In this document: piece by piece, positions 7,256-15,282 of the stretch
Layout: each line of letters opens with the position of its first letter
Numbering within the stretch: the first letter of the stretch is position 1
Assembly: GCA_964634885.1 (NCBI GenBank)
Contig: CAZWLN010000029.1
Coordinates: 1-54,823, forward strand
Direction of reading: 5' to 3'
Length of the DNA: 54,823 nt
Origin: DAINRZ01 sp964634885
Lineage (GTDB): Bacteria > Bacteroidota > Ignavibacteria > Kapaibacteriales > UBA2268
Program-made: the position numbers and the translations under genes
The notes under the pieces: generated by a model
Seen by the model: the letters and a program-made list of their open reading frames with translations, nothing else
What the model was told of the DNA's origin: nothing
The model's database searches: none

Positions 7256-7948
7256 TTATTTATCCTGAAATGTTAAGTCGTTTAAATTTTTAATTTCTTG
7301 TATGGTAAGAGCGTCGTTCACCGAAAAATCGCCGATGGAAGTACGGCGCAGGGCGTAGAGATAGCCGCCGCAGCCGAGTGCAGCGCCAATGTCCCTTGCC
7401 AGGGAACGGATATAGGTGCCTTTGGAACAATTGACGTCGAAGCTGACGTAAGGCAGGTCGATGTTGATATTCTCGTAACCGTGAATCTCGATCTCAACCG
7501 GGTTCATCCTGACTTCTACATTCTTCCTGGCGAGTTTGTAAGCCCTTTTGCCGTCGATTTTCTTTGCGGAGTAGGCAGGAGGCTCCTGAAGTATCTTGCC
7601 GCGGAATTGCCCTATTGCTGCATTTATGTCTTCCCTGGCAAGTCCGGAGCAGTCGGTTATGTTCTCCTCTTCTGTTTCTCTGTCGAGGGAGGCAGTAACA
7701 GCCCCGAGCTTGACGACGGTGCGGTAGGTCTTGTTCATTCCCTGGTATTCGGATATTGAAGTGGTGGCCTTGTGGAAGAATACCATCAGCAGTCCGGTGG
7801 CGAGTGGGTCGAGAGTGCCAGCATGGCCGGCTTTTTTGATCCTTGTTATTCCTCGTAGTTTGGCGATTACATCGAAGGAAGTCCAGTCCTCGTCTTTGTC
7901 AACAAGGACCGCTCCGCCTTCGGAAGCAGCAGTTTCAAGCCATTGCAT
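7256..7948 (-). CDS. truB: tRNA pseudouridine-55 synthase
   Basis: TruB converts U55 in the T-loop of tRNA to pseudouridine. The 230-residue product has VLVDKDEDWTSFDV near its start and the catalytic motif GHAGTLDPLATG with the nucleophilic Asp near residue 47, then PPAYSAKKIDGKRAYKLAR and CSKGTYIRSLARDIG. It lacks the long C-terminal PUA extension of the Escherichia coli enzyme. A GTG 36 bases further upstream is an alternative start adding 12 residues; neither has a clear ribosome-binding site, and I chose ATG because it gives the usual spacing to the motifs. Confidence 0.95.
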   Translation of the reverse strand: MQWLETAASEGGAVLVDKDEDWTSFDVIAKLRGITRIKKAGHAGTLDPLATGLLMVFFHKATTSISEYQGMNKTYRTVVKLGAVTASLDRETEEENITDCSGLAREDINAAIGQFRGKILQEPPAYSAKKIDGKRAYKLARKNVEVRMNPVEIEIHGYENINIDLPYVSFDVNCSKGTYIRSLARDIGAALGCGGYLYALRRTSIGDFSVNDALTIQEIKNLNDLTFQDK

Positions 7949-8025
7949 GTAATTGTCTTTATTTTTTTGGGTCAGGAACAGCACTATAGTATCTTGTTAA
8001 CACGGGATGATGGTTTACAGGCGCC

Positions 8026-8382
8026 TCATTCGGGCTTGTCTTCTTTTTTTACCGAATTGAGCAGGTCCTGGATGTGTTCAATCTGGTCGAGGGTGTCGTC
8101 TATGAAAAACCTGAGGTCGGGCGTAAAGCGAAGTTTGATTTTTGCTCCGACTTCAGCCCTGATGTGGCTTTTCTTTTCTTCCAGCTTGTCTATAATGGTT
8201 CCGGGGGATACGTCGCGACCGTAGAAACTGAGATAGACCTTCGCTGTCTTCAGGTCGGGAGACAAACGGACGCTCGTAACGGTAACGAGTGCGCCCGGAT
8301 AGTATTCCCTTGCCAGATCGCTGATGGGCCTCACCAGAATCTTCTTTATTGTGCTTGCAACTTTTTCTGTCCTGATCGACAT
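8026..8382 (-). CDS. rbfA: Ribosome-binding factor A
   Basis: The 118-residue KH-type protein assists maturation of the 5' end of 16S rRNA. It begins with RTEKVASTIKKILVRPISDL and contains the family signature VTVTSVRLSPDLKTAKVYLS, followed by IRAEVGAKIKLRFTPDLRF. It sits 17 bases after infB, the standard infB-rbfA-truB order, and must share their transcript. Confidence 0.97.
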   Translation of the reverse strand: MSIRTEKVASTIKKILVRPISDLAREYYPGALVTVTSVRLSPDLKTAKVYLSFYGRDVSPGTIIDKLEEKKSHIRAEVGAKIKLRFTPDLRFFIDDTLDQIEHIQDLLNSVKKEDKPE

Positions 8383-8399
8383 AGCGCATTTATCGGTAA

Positions 8400-11369
8400 T
8401 TAGGTAATAGTTCTTTTAACTTCAGTCAGCTTGTATGATTCGACTATGTCGCCGACATCGAATTCGTGGAAACCGTCGAACATGAGGCCGCACTCGTAGC
8501 CGCTGTCAACTTCTCTTACGTCGTCCTTGTTACGTTTCAGCGAATGGAGAGTACCGTTGTACATCGGCAGGCCGTCGCGCAAAACGCGTACCCTGTCGTT
8601 CCTGGTAATCTTGCCGTCCAGTACATAGCAACCTGCGATGTACCCGGATTTGCTGATCTTGAATACTTTCCTGATTTCTACGGTTGCTGTAATGTCTTCC
8701 CTCGTTTCGGGTGTCAGCAGGCCTTCGAGTGCCAGCCTGACTTCGTTGATACAGTCGTAGATGATGTTGTACAGGCGGATGTCCACAGCTTCGGTCTCTG
8801 CAAGCTTGCGTGCTTTCGTTGTGGGGGAGACCTGGAAACCGATGACTACAGCGCCGGAAGCTACTGCAAGCATTACGTCGGATTCGCTGATGGGGCCTAC
8901 ACCCTTGTGTAGTATTACGACCCTGACTTCGTCAGTGCTGAGTTTCTGCAGCGAGTCGCTGAGAGCTTCGACAGAACCGCTCACGTCGCCCTTGATGATG
9001 AGGAAGAGTTCTTTCACGCCGCCGACTTTGATCTGTTTCGAAATATCGTCCAGTGTCACGTGGCGTACCATGCGGAATTCCTGTTCTCTCTTGCGTTGGG
9101 CGCGTTGTGTCGCGATGATCCTTGCTTCGATCTCGTTCTGGACAATTGTCAGGATGTCGCCTGCCTGGGGAAGTCCGTCAAAGCCAATGAGCCTGACAGG
9201 ATCTGCTGGGCCTGCTTCTTCCACTTTGTTCCCGCGTTCGTCGAACATTGCCCTTACTCTGCCGGCGAACACACCGCAGACGAAAGGATTGCCGATCTTG
9301 ATGGAACCTTTTTGTACGATAATTGTGGAGACGCAGCCGAAGCCTTTGTCCATATTGGCTTCGACAACGGCAGCCCTTGCCAGTCTGTCGGGATTGGCCT
9401 TCAGGTCGAGCAATTCTGCTTCGAGAAGTATTTTCTCGAGAAGTGTGTCCACGTTCATGCCGCTTTTAGCGGAGAGTTCGACACTTTGGTAATTGCCGCC
9501 CCAGTCTTCTACGAGGATGCCGTGGTCTGTAAGTTGTTGTTTGATCCTGTCGGGGTTAGCGTCAGGTTTATCCATTTTATTGATGGCAACGATAATCGGC
9601 ACATTGGCAGCCTGAGCGTGGCTGATTGCCTCGATGGTCTGTGGCATGACGCTGTCGTCAGCGGCAACGACCAGGACAACGATGTCGGTAACCTGGGCGC
9701 CCCTGGCACGCATAGCCGTGAAGGCCTCGTGGCCGGGAGTATCGATGAAGGTGATATACTTTCCGTTGGGGAGTTCCACCTGGTATGCTCCGATGTGCTG
9801 TGTGATGCCGCCGGCTTCGCCTGCCACTACGTTGGCATGGCGGATATAGTCCAGCAGCGATGTCTTGCCGTGGTCAACGTGGCCCATGATCGTAACGATT
9901 GGCGGCCTGGGAACGAGGGTTTCCGGGTCGTCTTCTTCGTCATCGATGATCTGGATGGCCTGTTCGTCCATAAATTCTATTTCATAGCCGTAGTCGTCGG
10001 CAATAAGTATGATCGTATCTTTGTCGAGCCTTTGGTTAATGGAAACCATGAGGCCGAGTTCCATACATTTCAATATAATTTCATTTGCGGAGACTTCCAT
10101 CAGGCCGGCAAGATCGCTTGTAGTAACGAACTCGGTCAGGTTGAGTATCTTCGACTCCCTGTCGATCTCCTCCTGCTTCTTCATTTCTTTTTCTTCTCTT
10201 TCGAGGCGTTTTTTCTGTCTCAGTTTGGAACGTTGGCTGGTTGTCGAAGACAGTTCCATGTCCGAAAGTGTCTTCTTGATTGCTGCGTCAACTTCTTCGT
10301 TGCTGACCATATCCCTGGCGGACTTCTTCTTTTTCTTGTTGCGGTCGCCTCTGCCGGCTGTTGCTGCCTCGCCTTCGCCGCCGAACCTGCCTTTTTTCTT
10401 CTTGCCTTTTTTAGCTTTTAGTGCTACGGGCAGCAGTTCGTCTTTGTCGGGTTCTTCTTCGAACTTGCCTTTCTTCTTTGGCTTCTTGTCCTTCTTGAAC
10501 TTCTTATCCTTGTCGGTTTTCAGGTCGATCTTTCCGACGATTGTCAGGCCTTTAAGTTTTGGCGTGTCTTCTTCTTCGTCATACTCGACTTCGGCAACCT
10601 TGCGGCGTTTTTTCTTTTTCTTGTGAAGTTTCTTTGTTCCCGATTCATCATCGGTTTCTTCCGTGCGAACGGCTGCAGGTAACTCTGCCCGGTCGGCTGC
10701 CGCTGCTTCTGTTCCGGTATCTTCTTTTATTTCAGTTTCTTCTATGATCTCGGTTTTCTGCTTATGTTTAACTTCGGTTTTTTCGGGTTTCCCGGTATCC
10801 ATTCTGTCAGTTTCGGCTTCATTGACTGTCTTCATGTCAGCATCGGCTTTTTTCTGATGCTCAGGTATCTGGGACTCTTTTGCCTTGCCATGAGGAGCGG
10901 GTTCAGCTTGCTTCTGATCTTTCCTGCCTTTTTTGTCTGTCTTGAATTTGTCGAGGTCGATGATTATCCGTTCCTCGGATTTCTCCTTAACAGGTTCGGT
11001 TTTCTCTTCGACTTTTACGGTAACAGGTTCTTCGTGGATGGTTTCAATCTCAGGTTCTTTCTTCTTAGCTTCGACTACCTTTTCCTCTATCTCAATTTCT
11101 TCGGGAACAGGAACTTCAGCTTCATCTTTTTCTTGTTTCGGTACCCTGATTTGCTTATGCTTTTCAAGTTTTTGCCTCTGTTTGTCGACAGCCAGCTTTT
11201 CTTTCTTGAATTTATCATAAATAAGGTCAACCATTTCACCTGTAAGATTGGCAGTAGGCTTGTTTTCAACCTGGAAGCCCCTTGCCTGGAGAAATTCAAT
11301 TATGGCATCCTTACCAATGTTGATGTCGGATGCTATTTTAAATAATTTTACGCTTTTACTGGCAGTCAT
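8400..11369 (-). CDS. infB: Translation initiation factor IF-2
   Basis: IF-2 is the GTPase that brings initiator tRNA to the ribosome. The 989-residue product has an IF2_N domain (about residues 5-55), then a long Lys/Glu-rich, low-complexity stretch up to about 380, and a second IF2_N-like segment near 420-460. The GTPase domain follows, with GHVDHGKTSLLDYIR (G1, about 493), DTPGHEAF (G3) and NKMDKPDA (G4), and then the C-terminal domains that bind ribosome and fMet-tRNA. GAGG precedes the ATG closely. It lies 45 bases after nusA and 17 before rbfA. Confidence 0.98.
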   Translation of the reverse strand: MTASKSVKLFKIASDINIGKDAIIEFLQARGFQVENKPTANLTGEMVDLIYDKFKKEKLAVDKQRQKLEKHKQIRVPKQEKDEAEVPVPEEIEIEEKVVEAKKKEPEIETIHEEPVTVKVEEKTEPVKEKSEERIIIDLDKFKTDKKGRKDQKQAEPAPHGKAKESQIPEHQKKADADMKTVNEAETDRMDTGKPEKTEVKHKQKTEIIEETEIKEDTGTEAAAADRAELPAAVRTEETDDESGTKKLHKKKKKRRKVAEVEYDEEEDTPKLKGLTIVGKIDLKTDKDKKFKKDKKPKKKGKFEEEPDKDELLPVALKAKKGKKKKGRFGGEGEAATAGRGDRNKKKKKSARDMVSNEEVDAAIKKTLSDMELSSTTSQRSKLRQKKRLEREEKEMKKQEEIDRESKILNLTEFVTTSDLAGLMEVSANEIILKCMELGLMVSINQRLDKDTIILIADDYGYEIEFMDEQAIQIIDDEEDDPETLVPRPPIVTIMGHVDHGKTSLLDYIRHANVVAGEAGGITQHIGAYQVELPNGKYITFIDTPGHEAFTAMRARGAQVTDIVVLVVAADDSVMPQTIEAISHAQAANVPIIVAINKMDKPDANPDRIKQQLTDHGILVEDWGGNYQSVELSAKSGMNVDTLLEKILLEAELLDLKANPDRLARAAVVEANMDKGFGCVSTIIVQKGSIKIGNPFVCGVFAGRVRAMFDERGNKVEEAGPADPVRLIGFDGLPQAGDILTIVQNEIEARIIATQRAQRKREQEFRMVRHVTLDDISKQIKVGGVKELFLIIKGDVSGSVEALSDSLQKLSTDEVRVVILHKGVGPISESDVMLAVASGAVVIGFQVSPTTKARKLAETEAVDIRLYNIIYDCINEVRLALEGLLTPETREDITATVEIRKVFKISKSGYIAGCYVLDGKITRNDRVRVLRDGLPMYNGTLHSLKRNKDDVREVDSGYECGLMFDGFHEFDVGDIVESYKLTEVKRTIT

Positions 11370-11414
11370 ATGCCTCTAACTTAATAATAATCAATAAATT
11401 ACCTATATATTGTG

Positions 11415-12809
11415 TTATCCTTCAGATCCATCGGATTCTTCTTCGTCTTCCGAATCTTCGTCATCTTCCGATTCTTTCTTTAATTCAGCTGCTTGTATAT
11501 TATTAATAATATTGACGATCTCGTCGGATTCATCTTCATCGAACTCGGTAAGTATGATTTTCCTTATTTCAAGCAGCAGGTCTTTAGTCATGCCTTCGAG
11601 TTCAAGCAGCCTTTCGGGTTCGGCTTCGAGGAATTCCCTAGCGGTTTCGATGCCGTTTTCGATGAGTGTCTCGAGCAGTTCTTCACCCAGTTCTTCGGAG
11701 AATTCTTCGAGGTCGATGTCTTCGCCGCCTTCTTTGACTAATGTGATGGAGAAACCGGTGAGTTTTGAAGCAAGCCTTACGTTCTGCCCGTTTTTACCGA
11801 TGGCAAGAGATACCTGGTCGTCGGGGACGATGACGGTGGCGCTTCTTGTGTCTTCGGAAATTGTAATTTCTTTAATCTTTGCCGGTGAGAGCGAACGAGC
11901 AATGTACACCATCATGTTGTCCGAGTGTTCGATCAAGTCTATGTTCTCATTGTTCAGTTCTCTTACGATGGAGTGGATGCGGATGCCTTTCATGCCGACG
12001 CAGGCGCCGACGGGGTCAACCCTGTCGTCGAAGGAGGTAACAGCCACTTTGGAGCGCTCGCCCGGGTCGCGGGCAATGGCTTTGATCTGGATGATGCCGT
12101 CGTATATTTCAGGGATTTCAATCTCAAAAAGCCTTTCGAGAAATTCTTCGGAGGAACGCGACAGTATTATTTCCGGCTGACCGGAAGCGCCTGTTCTCCT
12201 GACTTCTTTAAGGATGGTTTTGATGGACTGGTTCTTCCTGAACCTGTATGGTTCGTTGGGGATCTGTTCTTCGCGCGGGAGAATCATTTCCACTTTGTTG
12301 TGGAGGATCAATATATTGTTGCGGCGCACCTGGTAGATCTCGCCTACGATTATCTCTCCGACTTTGCCGATATATTCGTTGTACAGGTTGTCTTTTTCAA
12401 TTTCCCTTATTCTTTGGTTAAGGTTTTGAGCAGCAAGAGTAATGAGCCTTCTCCCGAAGTTGTCGGAAATATTGTCGAGAGTGATTTCCTCGATGAATTC
12501 GTCGCCGATGTCATAGTGATCTTCCTCGCCTCTTTCCACGGCTTCTTCCAGGGAGACTTCGAGAATCGGGTCCTCGACGTCTTCTACGATAGTTCTCATG
12601 AGGTATATTTCAACGTCACCCTTGTCCATGTTGACGATGATCTCGAAGTTCGCTTCCTGGCCATATTTCTTGCGGACCAACATGGACAGGGTCTCTTCTA
12701 CAATACCCTGTAACAGGTCGCGGTCAATATTCTTTTCTTTAGCCATCTCGGCAAAAGCTTCGATGATGGTTTTCTTGTCTGCTCTAAATTTTGCTCTTCT
12801 TCTTGGCAT
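11415..12809 (-). CDS. nusA: Transcription termination/antitermination factor NusA
   Basis: NusA binds RNA polymerase and nascent RNA to control pausing and termination. The 464-residue product has the N-terminal polymerase-binding domain (about 1-130) and an S1 domain (about 140-205, EYIGKVGEIIVGEI). Tandem KH domains follow (about 210-350, with SFDDRVDPVGACVGMKGIRI and DQVSLAIGKNGQNVRLAS). A C-terminal helical part includes LLLEIRKIILTEFDEDE and ends in an acidic tail. It opens the operon and has a Bacteroidota-type promoter and a terminator-like leader hairpin. The usual upstream gene rimP is missing. Confidence 0.98.
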   Translation of the reverse strand: MPRRRAKFRADKKTIIEAFAEMAKEKNIDRDLLQGIVEETLSMLVRKKYGQEANFEIIVNMDKGDVEIYLMRTIVEDVEDPILEVSLEEAVERGEEDHYDIGDEFIEEITLDNISDNFGRRLITLAAQNLNQRIREIEKDNLYNEYIGKVGEIIVGEIYQVRRNNILILHNKVEMILPREEQIPNEPYRFRKNQSIKTILKEVRRTGASGQPEIILSRSSEEFLERLFEIEIPEIYDGIIQIKAIARDPGERSKVAVTSFDDRVDPVGACVGMKGIRIHSIVRELNNENIDLIEHSDNMMVYIARSLSPAKIKEITISEDTRSATVIVPDDQVSLAIGKNGQNVRLASKLTGFSITLVKEGGEDIDLEEFSEELGEELLETLIENGIETAREFLEAEPERLLELEGMTKDLLLEIRKIILTEFDEDESDEIVNIINNIQAAELKKESEDDEDSEDEEESDGSEG

Positions 12810-12885
12810 TAACCTGTTGCCTCATTTAGTCTTAAAACATTCAGATAGTTAATTATTTCAATATCCTTCGTTCTTCTTTAATAAT

Positions 12886-12906
12886 AAAAAGTGGGCTATT
12901 GCCCAC
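12886..12906 (-). terminator. Terminator-like hairpin in the nusA leader
   Basis: On the minus strand GTGGGC, loop AATA and GCCCAC are followed by TTTTTATTATT. This is a compact intrinsic-terminator shape located between the inferred nusA promoter and the nusA start, about 80 bases before the ATG. It could act as an attenuator for the whole nusA-pnp cluster, or protect the mRNA 5' end. There is no T run on the plus strand, so it does not serve the divergent gene. Confidence 0.7.
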
Positions 12907-12917
12907 AAAGAACTATG

Positions 12918-12949
12918 CAAAATTAATAACTTTAAGCTATTAATTCAAA
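12918..12949 (-). promoter_or_regulatory. Bacteroidota-type promoter for the nusA operon
   Basis: On the minus strand TTTG, exactly 20 bases, then TAATTTTG matches the consensus and has the same -7 box and spacing as the rpmB promoter. Transcription would begin a few bases before the leader hairpin. A second TAATTTTG about 41 bases further upstream lacks a TTTG partner and is less likely. Confidence 0.65.
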
Positions 12950-13062
12950 TATCTTAAACAAAATTACAAAATTTCTTAATGTATAACGTTTAAAATTTTT
13001 AATTTACGTATTCGACTAAGACGATAAATTTTTGAAAATTTACTTTATTCTTGGGGTAAAGA

Positions 13063-14226
13063 ATGGCGTATAAAGAATTGGATATATATGGATTAGATGA
13101 ACTGTTTACCGGCGAAGAGAAGTTGATCAGGGATTCTGTCCGGAGTTTCACCGACAATGAGGTAATTCCTGTCATCGAGAAATATTACATGGAAGGTAAA
13201 GCGCCCCTGGAGTTGACGGCGAAGATGGCTGAACTGGGCCTGTTCGGCATTACCATACCCGAAGAATACGGGGGAGCGGGCGCCAATTATACTTCTTACG
13301 GGCTGGCGATGCAGGAATTGGAGAGGGGAGACTCTGCAATACGCTCTACTGCGTCAGTCCAGAATTCCCTGGTGATGTATCCAATTTTTCAATACGGTTC
13401 CGAGGAAATTAAGAGGTACTGGCTTCCCAGGCTTGCCTGTGCAGAAGCAATGGGCTGCTTTGGCCTGACGGAACCTGACTTCGGTTCCAACCCTTCCGGA
13501 ATGCTGACAACAGCAGTGAAAACCGATGGAGGCTATCTCCTGAACGGTGCAAAAATGTGGATTACCAATGGAACCATTGCCGATGTTGCCGTCGTCTGGG
13601 CAAAGTTGGACGGCGTTGTCCGCGGTTTCCTTGTGGAAAAGGGCACCAAAGGATTTACTGCTCCTGAGATGACCGGGAAGCATTCGCTCAGGGCTTCGGT
13701 TACTTCCGAATTGATATTCCAGGACTGCGAGGTTCCCGAGACAAATATACTGAACGTCGTTGGGTTGAAGGGGCCTCTGAGCTGCCTCAACCAGGCGCGC
13801 TACGGAATTGCCTGGGGCGCTGTCGGCGCTGCACTTGCGGTCTATGATTCTGCCCTCGGCTATTCTTTGTCCAGGATACAGTTCGACAAACCGATTGCTT
13901 CGTTCCAACTGGTTCAGGAAAAATTAGTTTGGATGGCGAACGAGATTACGAAAGCGCAACTGATGAATCTTCGACTTGGCAGGCTGAAGGATGAAAACAG
14001 GGCTGAGCCTCACATGATCTCTATGGCTAAGCGTAACAACGTACATATGGCGCTCGAATCTGCAAGGATGGCACGCGAGATTCACGGCGCCAACGGCATT
14101 CTCGGCGAATATCCGGTAATGAGGCATGCTGCCAACCTTGAATCGGTAAAAACATACGAAGGTACCCACGACATTCACACTTTGATACTTGGGGAGCACC
14201 TGACGGGAATTTCTGCTTTTAAATGA
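13063..14226 (+). CDS. Acyl-CoA dehydrogenase, glutaryl-CoA dehydrogenase-like
   Basis: This 387-residue FAD enzyme resembles glutaryl-CoA dehydrogenase, which oxidises and decarboxylates glutaryl-CoA to crotonyl-CoA in lysine and tryptophan breakdown. Family landmarks are RSTASVQNSLVM (Arg94 and Ser95, matching the residues that hold the substrate carboxylate), GCFGLTEPDFGSNPSGM, WITNGTIADVAVVWAK, LNQARYGIAWGAVGAA and YEGTHDIHTLILG with the catalytic Glu near 366. The length is typical of the mature enzyme. The start follows GGGGTAAAG, a fair ribosome-binding site. It is divergent from nusA and ends 9 bases before the chorismate mutase-DAHP synthase gene, so they are probably co-transcribed. 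No glutaconyl-CoA or lysine-degradation genes lie nearby, so the substrate remains inferred. Confidence 0.9.
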   Translation: MAYKELDIYGLDELFTGEEKLIRDSVRSFTDNEVIPVIEKYYMEGKAPLELTAKMAELGLFGITIPEEYGGAGANYTSYGLAMQELERGDSAIRSTASVQNSLVMYPIFQYGSEEIKRYWLPRLACAEAMGCFGLTEPDFGSNPSGMLTTAVKTDGGYLLNGAKMWITNGTIADVAVVWAKLDGVVRGFLVEKGTKGFTAPEMTGKHSLRASVTSELIFQDCEVPETNILNVVGLKGPLSCLNQARYGIAWGAVGAALAVYDSALGYSLSRIQFDKPIASFQLVQEKLVWMANEITKAQLMNLRLGRLKDENRAEPHMISMAKRNNVHMALESARMAREIHGANGILGEYPVMRHAANLESVKTYEGTHDIHTLILGEHLTGISAFK

Positions 14227-14235
14227 TTGGGAACG

Positions 14236-15282
14236 ATGAACGAAGAATATAAAGACATAAGGAATGAAATTGACAGGATTGACGAATCGATTGCCGATTT
14301 GCTCAATCAGAGGTTCACTCTGGCCCGGAGGATAATCGACGACAAGATCTCGCGTAAGGTACAACTGAACGACAAGGAGAGGGAGTACGATATCATCAAC
14401 AGGGCAAAGATATCATCGGGAGACCCTTTGTTCAAGGACCTGATCGAGAAGATTTACCGTAATATTTTTACCTATTCCAAATCTCCGGGCATCAACGAGA
14501 ACCAGCCGGGCAGCCTCCAGGACGTAATCAACACTGCACCGCTGCTGATTGCCGGCCCTTGTGCCGTCGAGAACAGAGAGCAGATATTCGGCCTTGCAGA
14601 ATATCTTTCGGCCATCGGCATCAAAGTGCTGAGGGGCAGCGCTTTCAAGCCGAGGACCAATCCGGTTTCTTTCCAGGGGCTGGGCGCTCCGGGCCTGGAC
14701 CTCATCAGGGAGGCAGCAGATAAAAATAATATGTTCCTCATCAACGAGGTCGTCGATTCCGAACAACTTGAAACATACTATGATAAGATCGACATCATCC
14801 AGATTGGTTCCCGCAACATGACTTCCTCAGGTTTCCTGAAACAGGTCGGTAAAATGACTGCTGCCGACAAGAAGCCCGTCATGCTGAAAAGGGGATTTGC
14901 ATCGACGATCAGCGAGTTCCTTTTTGCAGCACAATATATCATCAATGAAGGCAATCCGAATGTTATGCTCTGCCTCAGGGGCATCAGGACCTATGAACAG
15001 ATTGACTCCATATTCCGCTATACTCCTGACATTGCTTCCATCTTAGAACTGAAACTCAGGTCCCATCTGCCTGTCATATTCGACCCATCGCATGCATCGG
15101 GCGATGCCGGCTTAGTCTATATCCTATCGAAGATGGCGCTGCTTGCGGGTGTGGACGGATTAATGATTGAAACACATTTCCATCCGGAAGAAGCTCTCAG
15201 CGACGGCAAGCAGAGTGTCCATCCGGAGATTGTCAAAGACATCATCAGGGTTTCTAAAAATCCTGAAAGACTTTTATCATAA
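14236..15282 (+). CDS. Chorismate mutase - DAHP synthase fusion
   Basis: The 348-residue protein joins an N-terminal AroQ-type chorismate mutase (about residues 5-85, with IRNEIDRIDESIADLLNQRF and KEREYDII) to a type I DAHP synthase (about 95-345). The latter has IAGPCAVENREQ, LRGSAFKPRTNP, IQIGSRNMTS, VMLKRGF and VIFDPSHASGD. DAHP synthase makes the first intermediate of aromatic amino-acid biosynthesis; the fused mutase domain usually serves as a feedback sensor for chorismate or prephenate, as in Bacillus. A TTG three codons upstream is a possible but weaker start. Its 3' end overlaps the convergent glycosyltransferase gene by 29 bases. Confidence 0.95.
   Translation: MNEEYKDIRNEIDRIDESIADLLNQRFTLARRIIDDKISRKVQLNDKEREYDIINRAKISSGDPLFKDLIEKIYRNIFTYSKSPGINENQPGSLQDVINTAPLLIAGPCAVENREQIFGLAEYLSAIGIKVLRGSAFKPRTNPVSFQGLGAPGLDLIREAADKNNMFLINEVVDSEQLETYYDKIDIIQIGSRNMTSSGFLKQVGKMTAADKKPVMLKRGFASTISEFLFAAQYIINEGNPNVMLCLRGIRTYEQIDSIFRYTPDIASILELKLRSHLPVIFDPSHASGDAGLVYILSKMALLAGVDGLMIETHFHPEEALSDGKQSVHPEIVKDIIRVSKNPERLLS

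Noticed and set aside
9060..10421. Long plus-strand open frame of 453 codons
   Set aside because: It is antisense to infB, whose GTPase motifs lie on the other strand; long antisense frames are common in such coding DNA.
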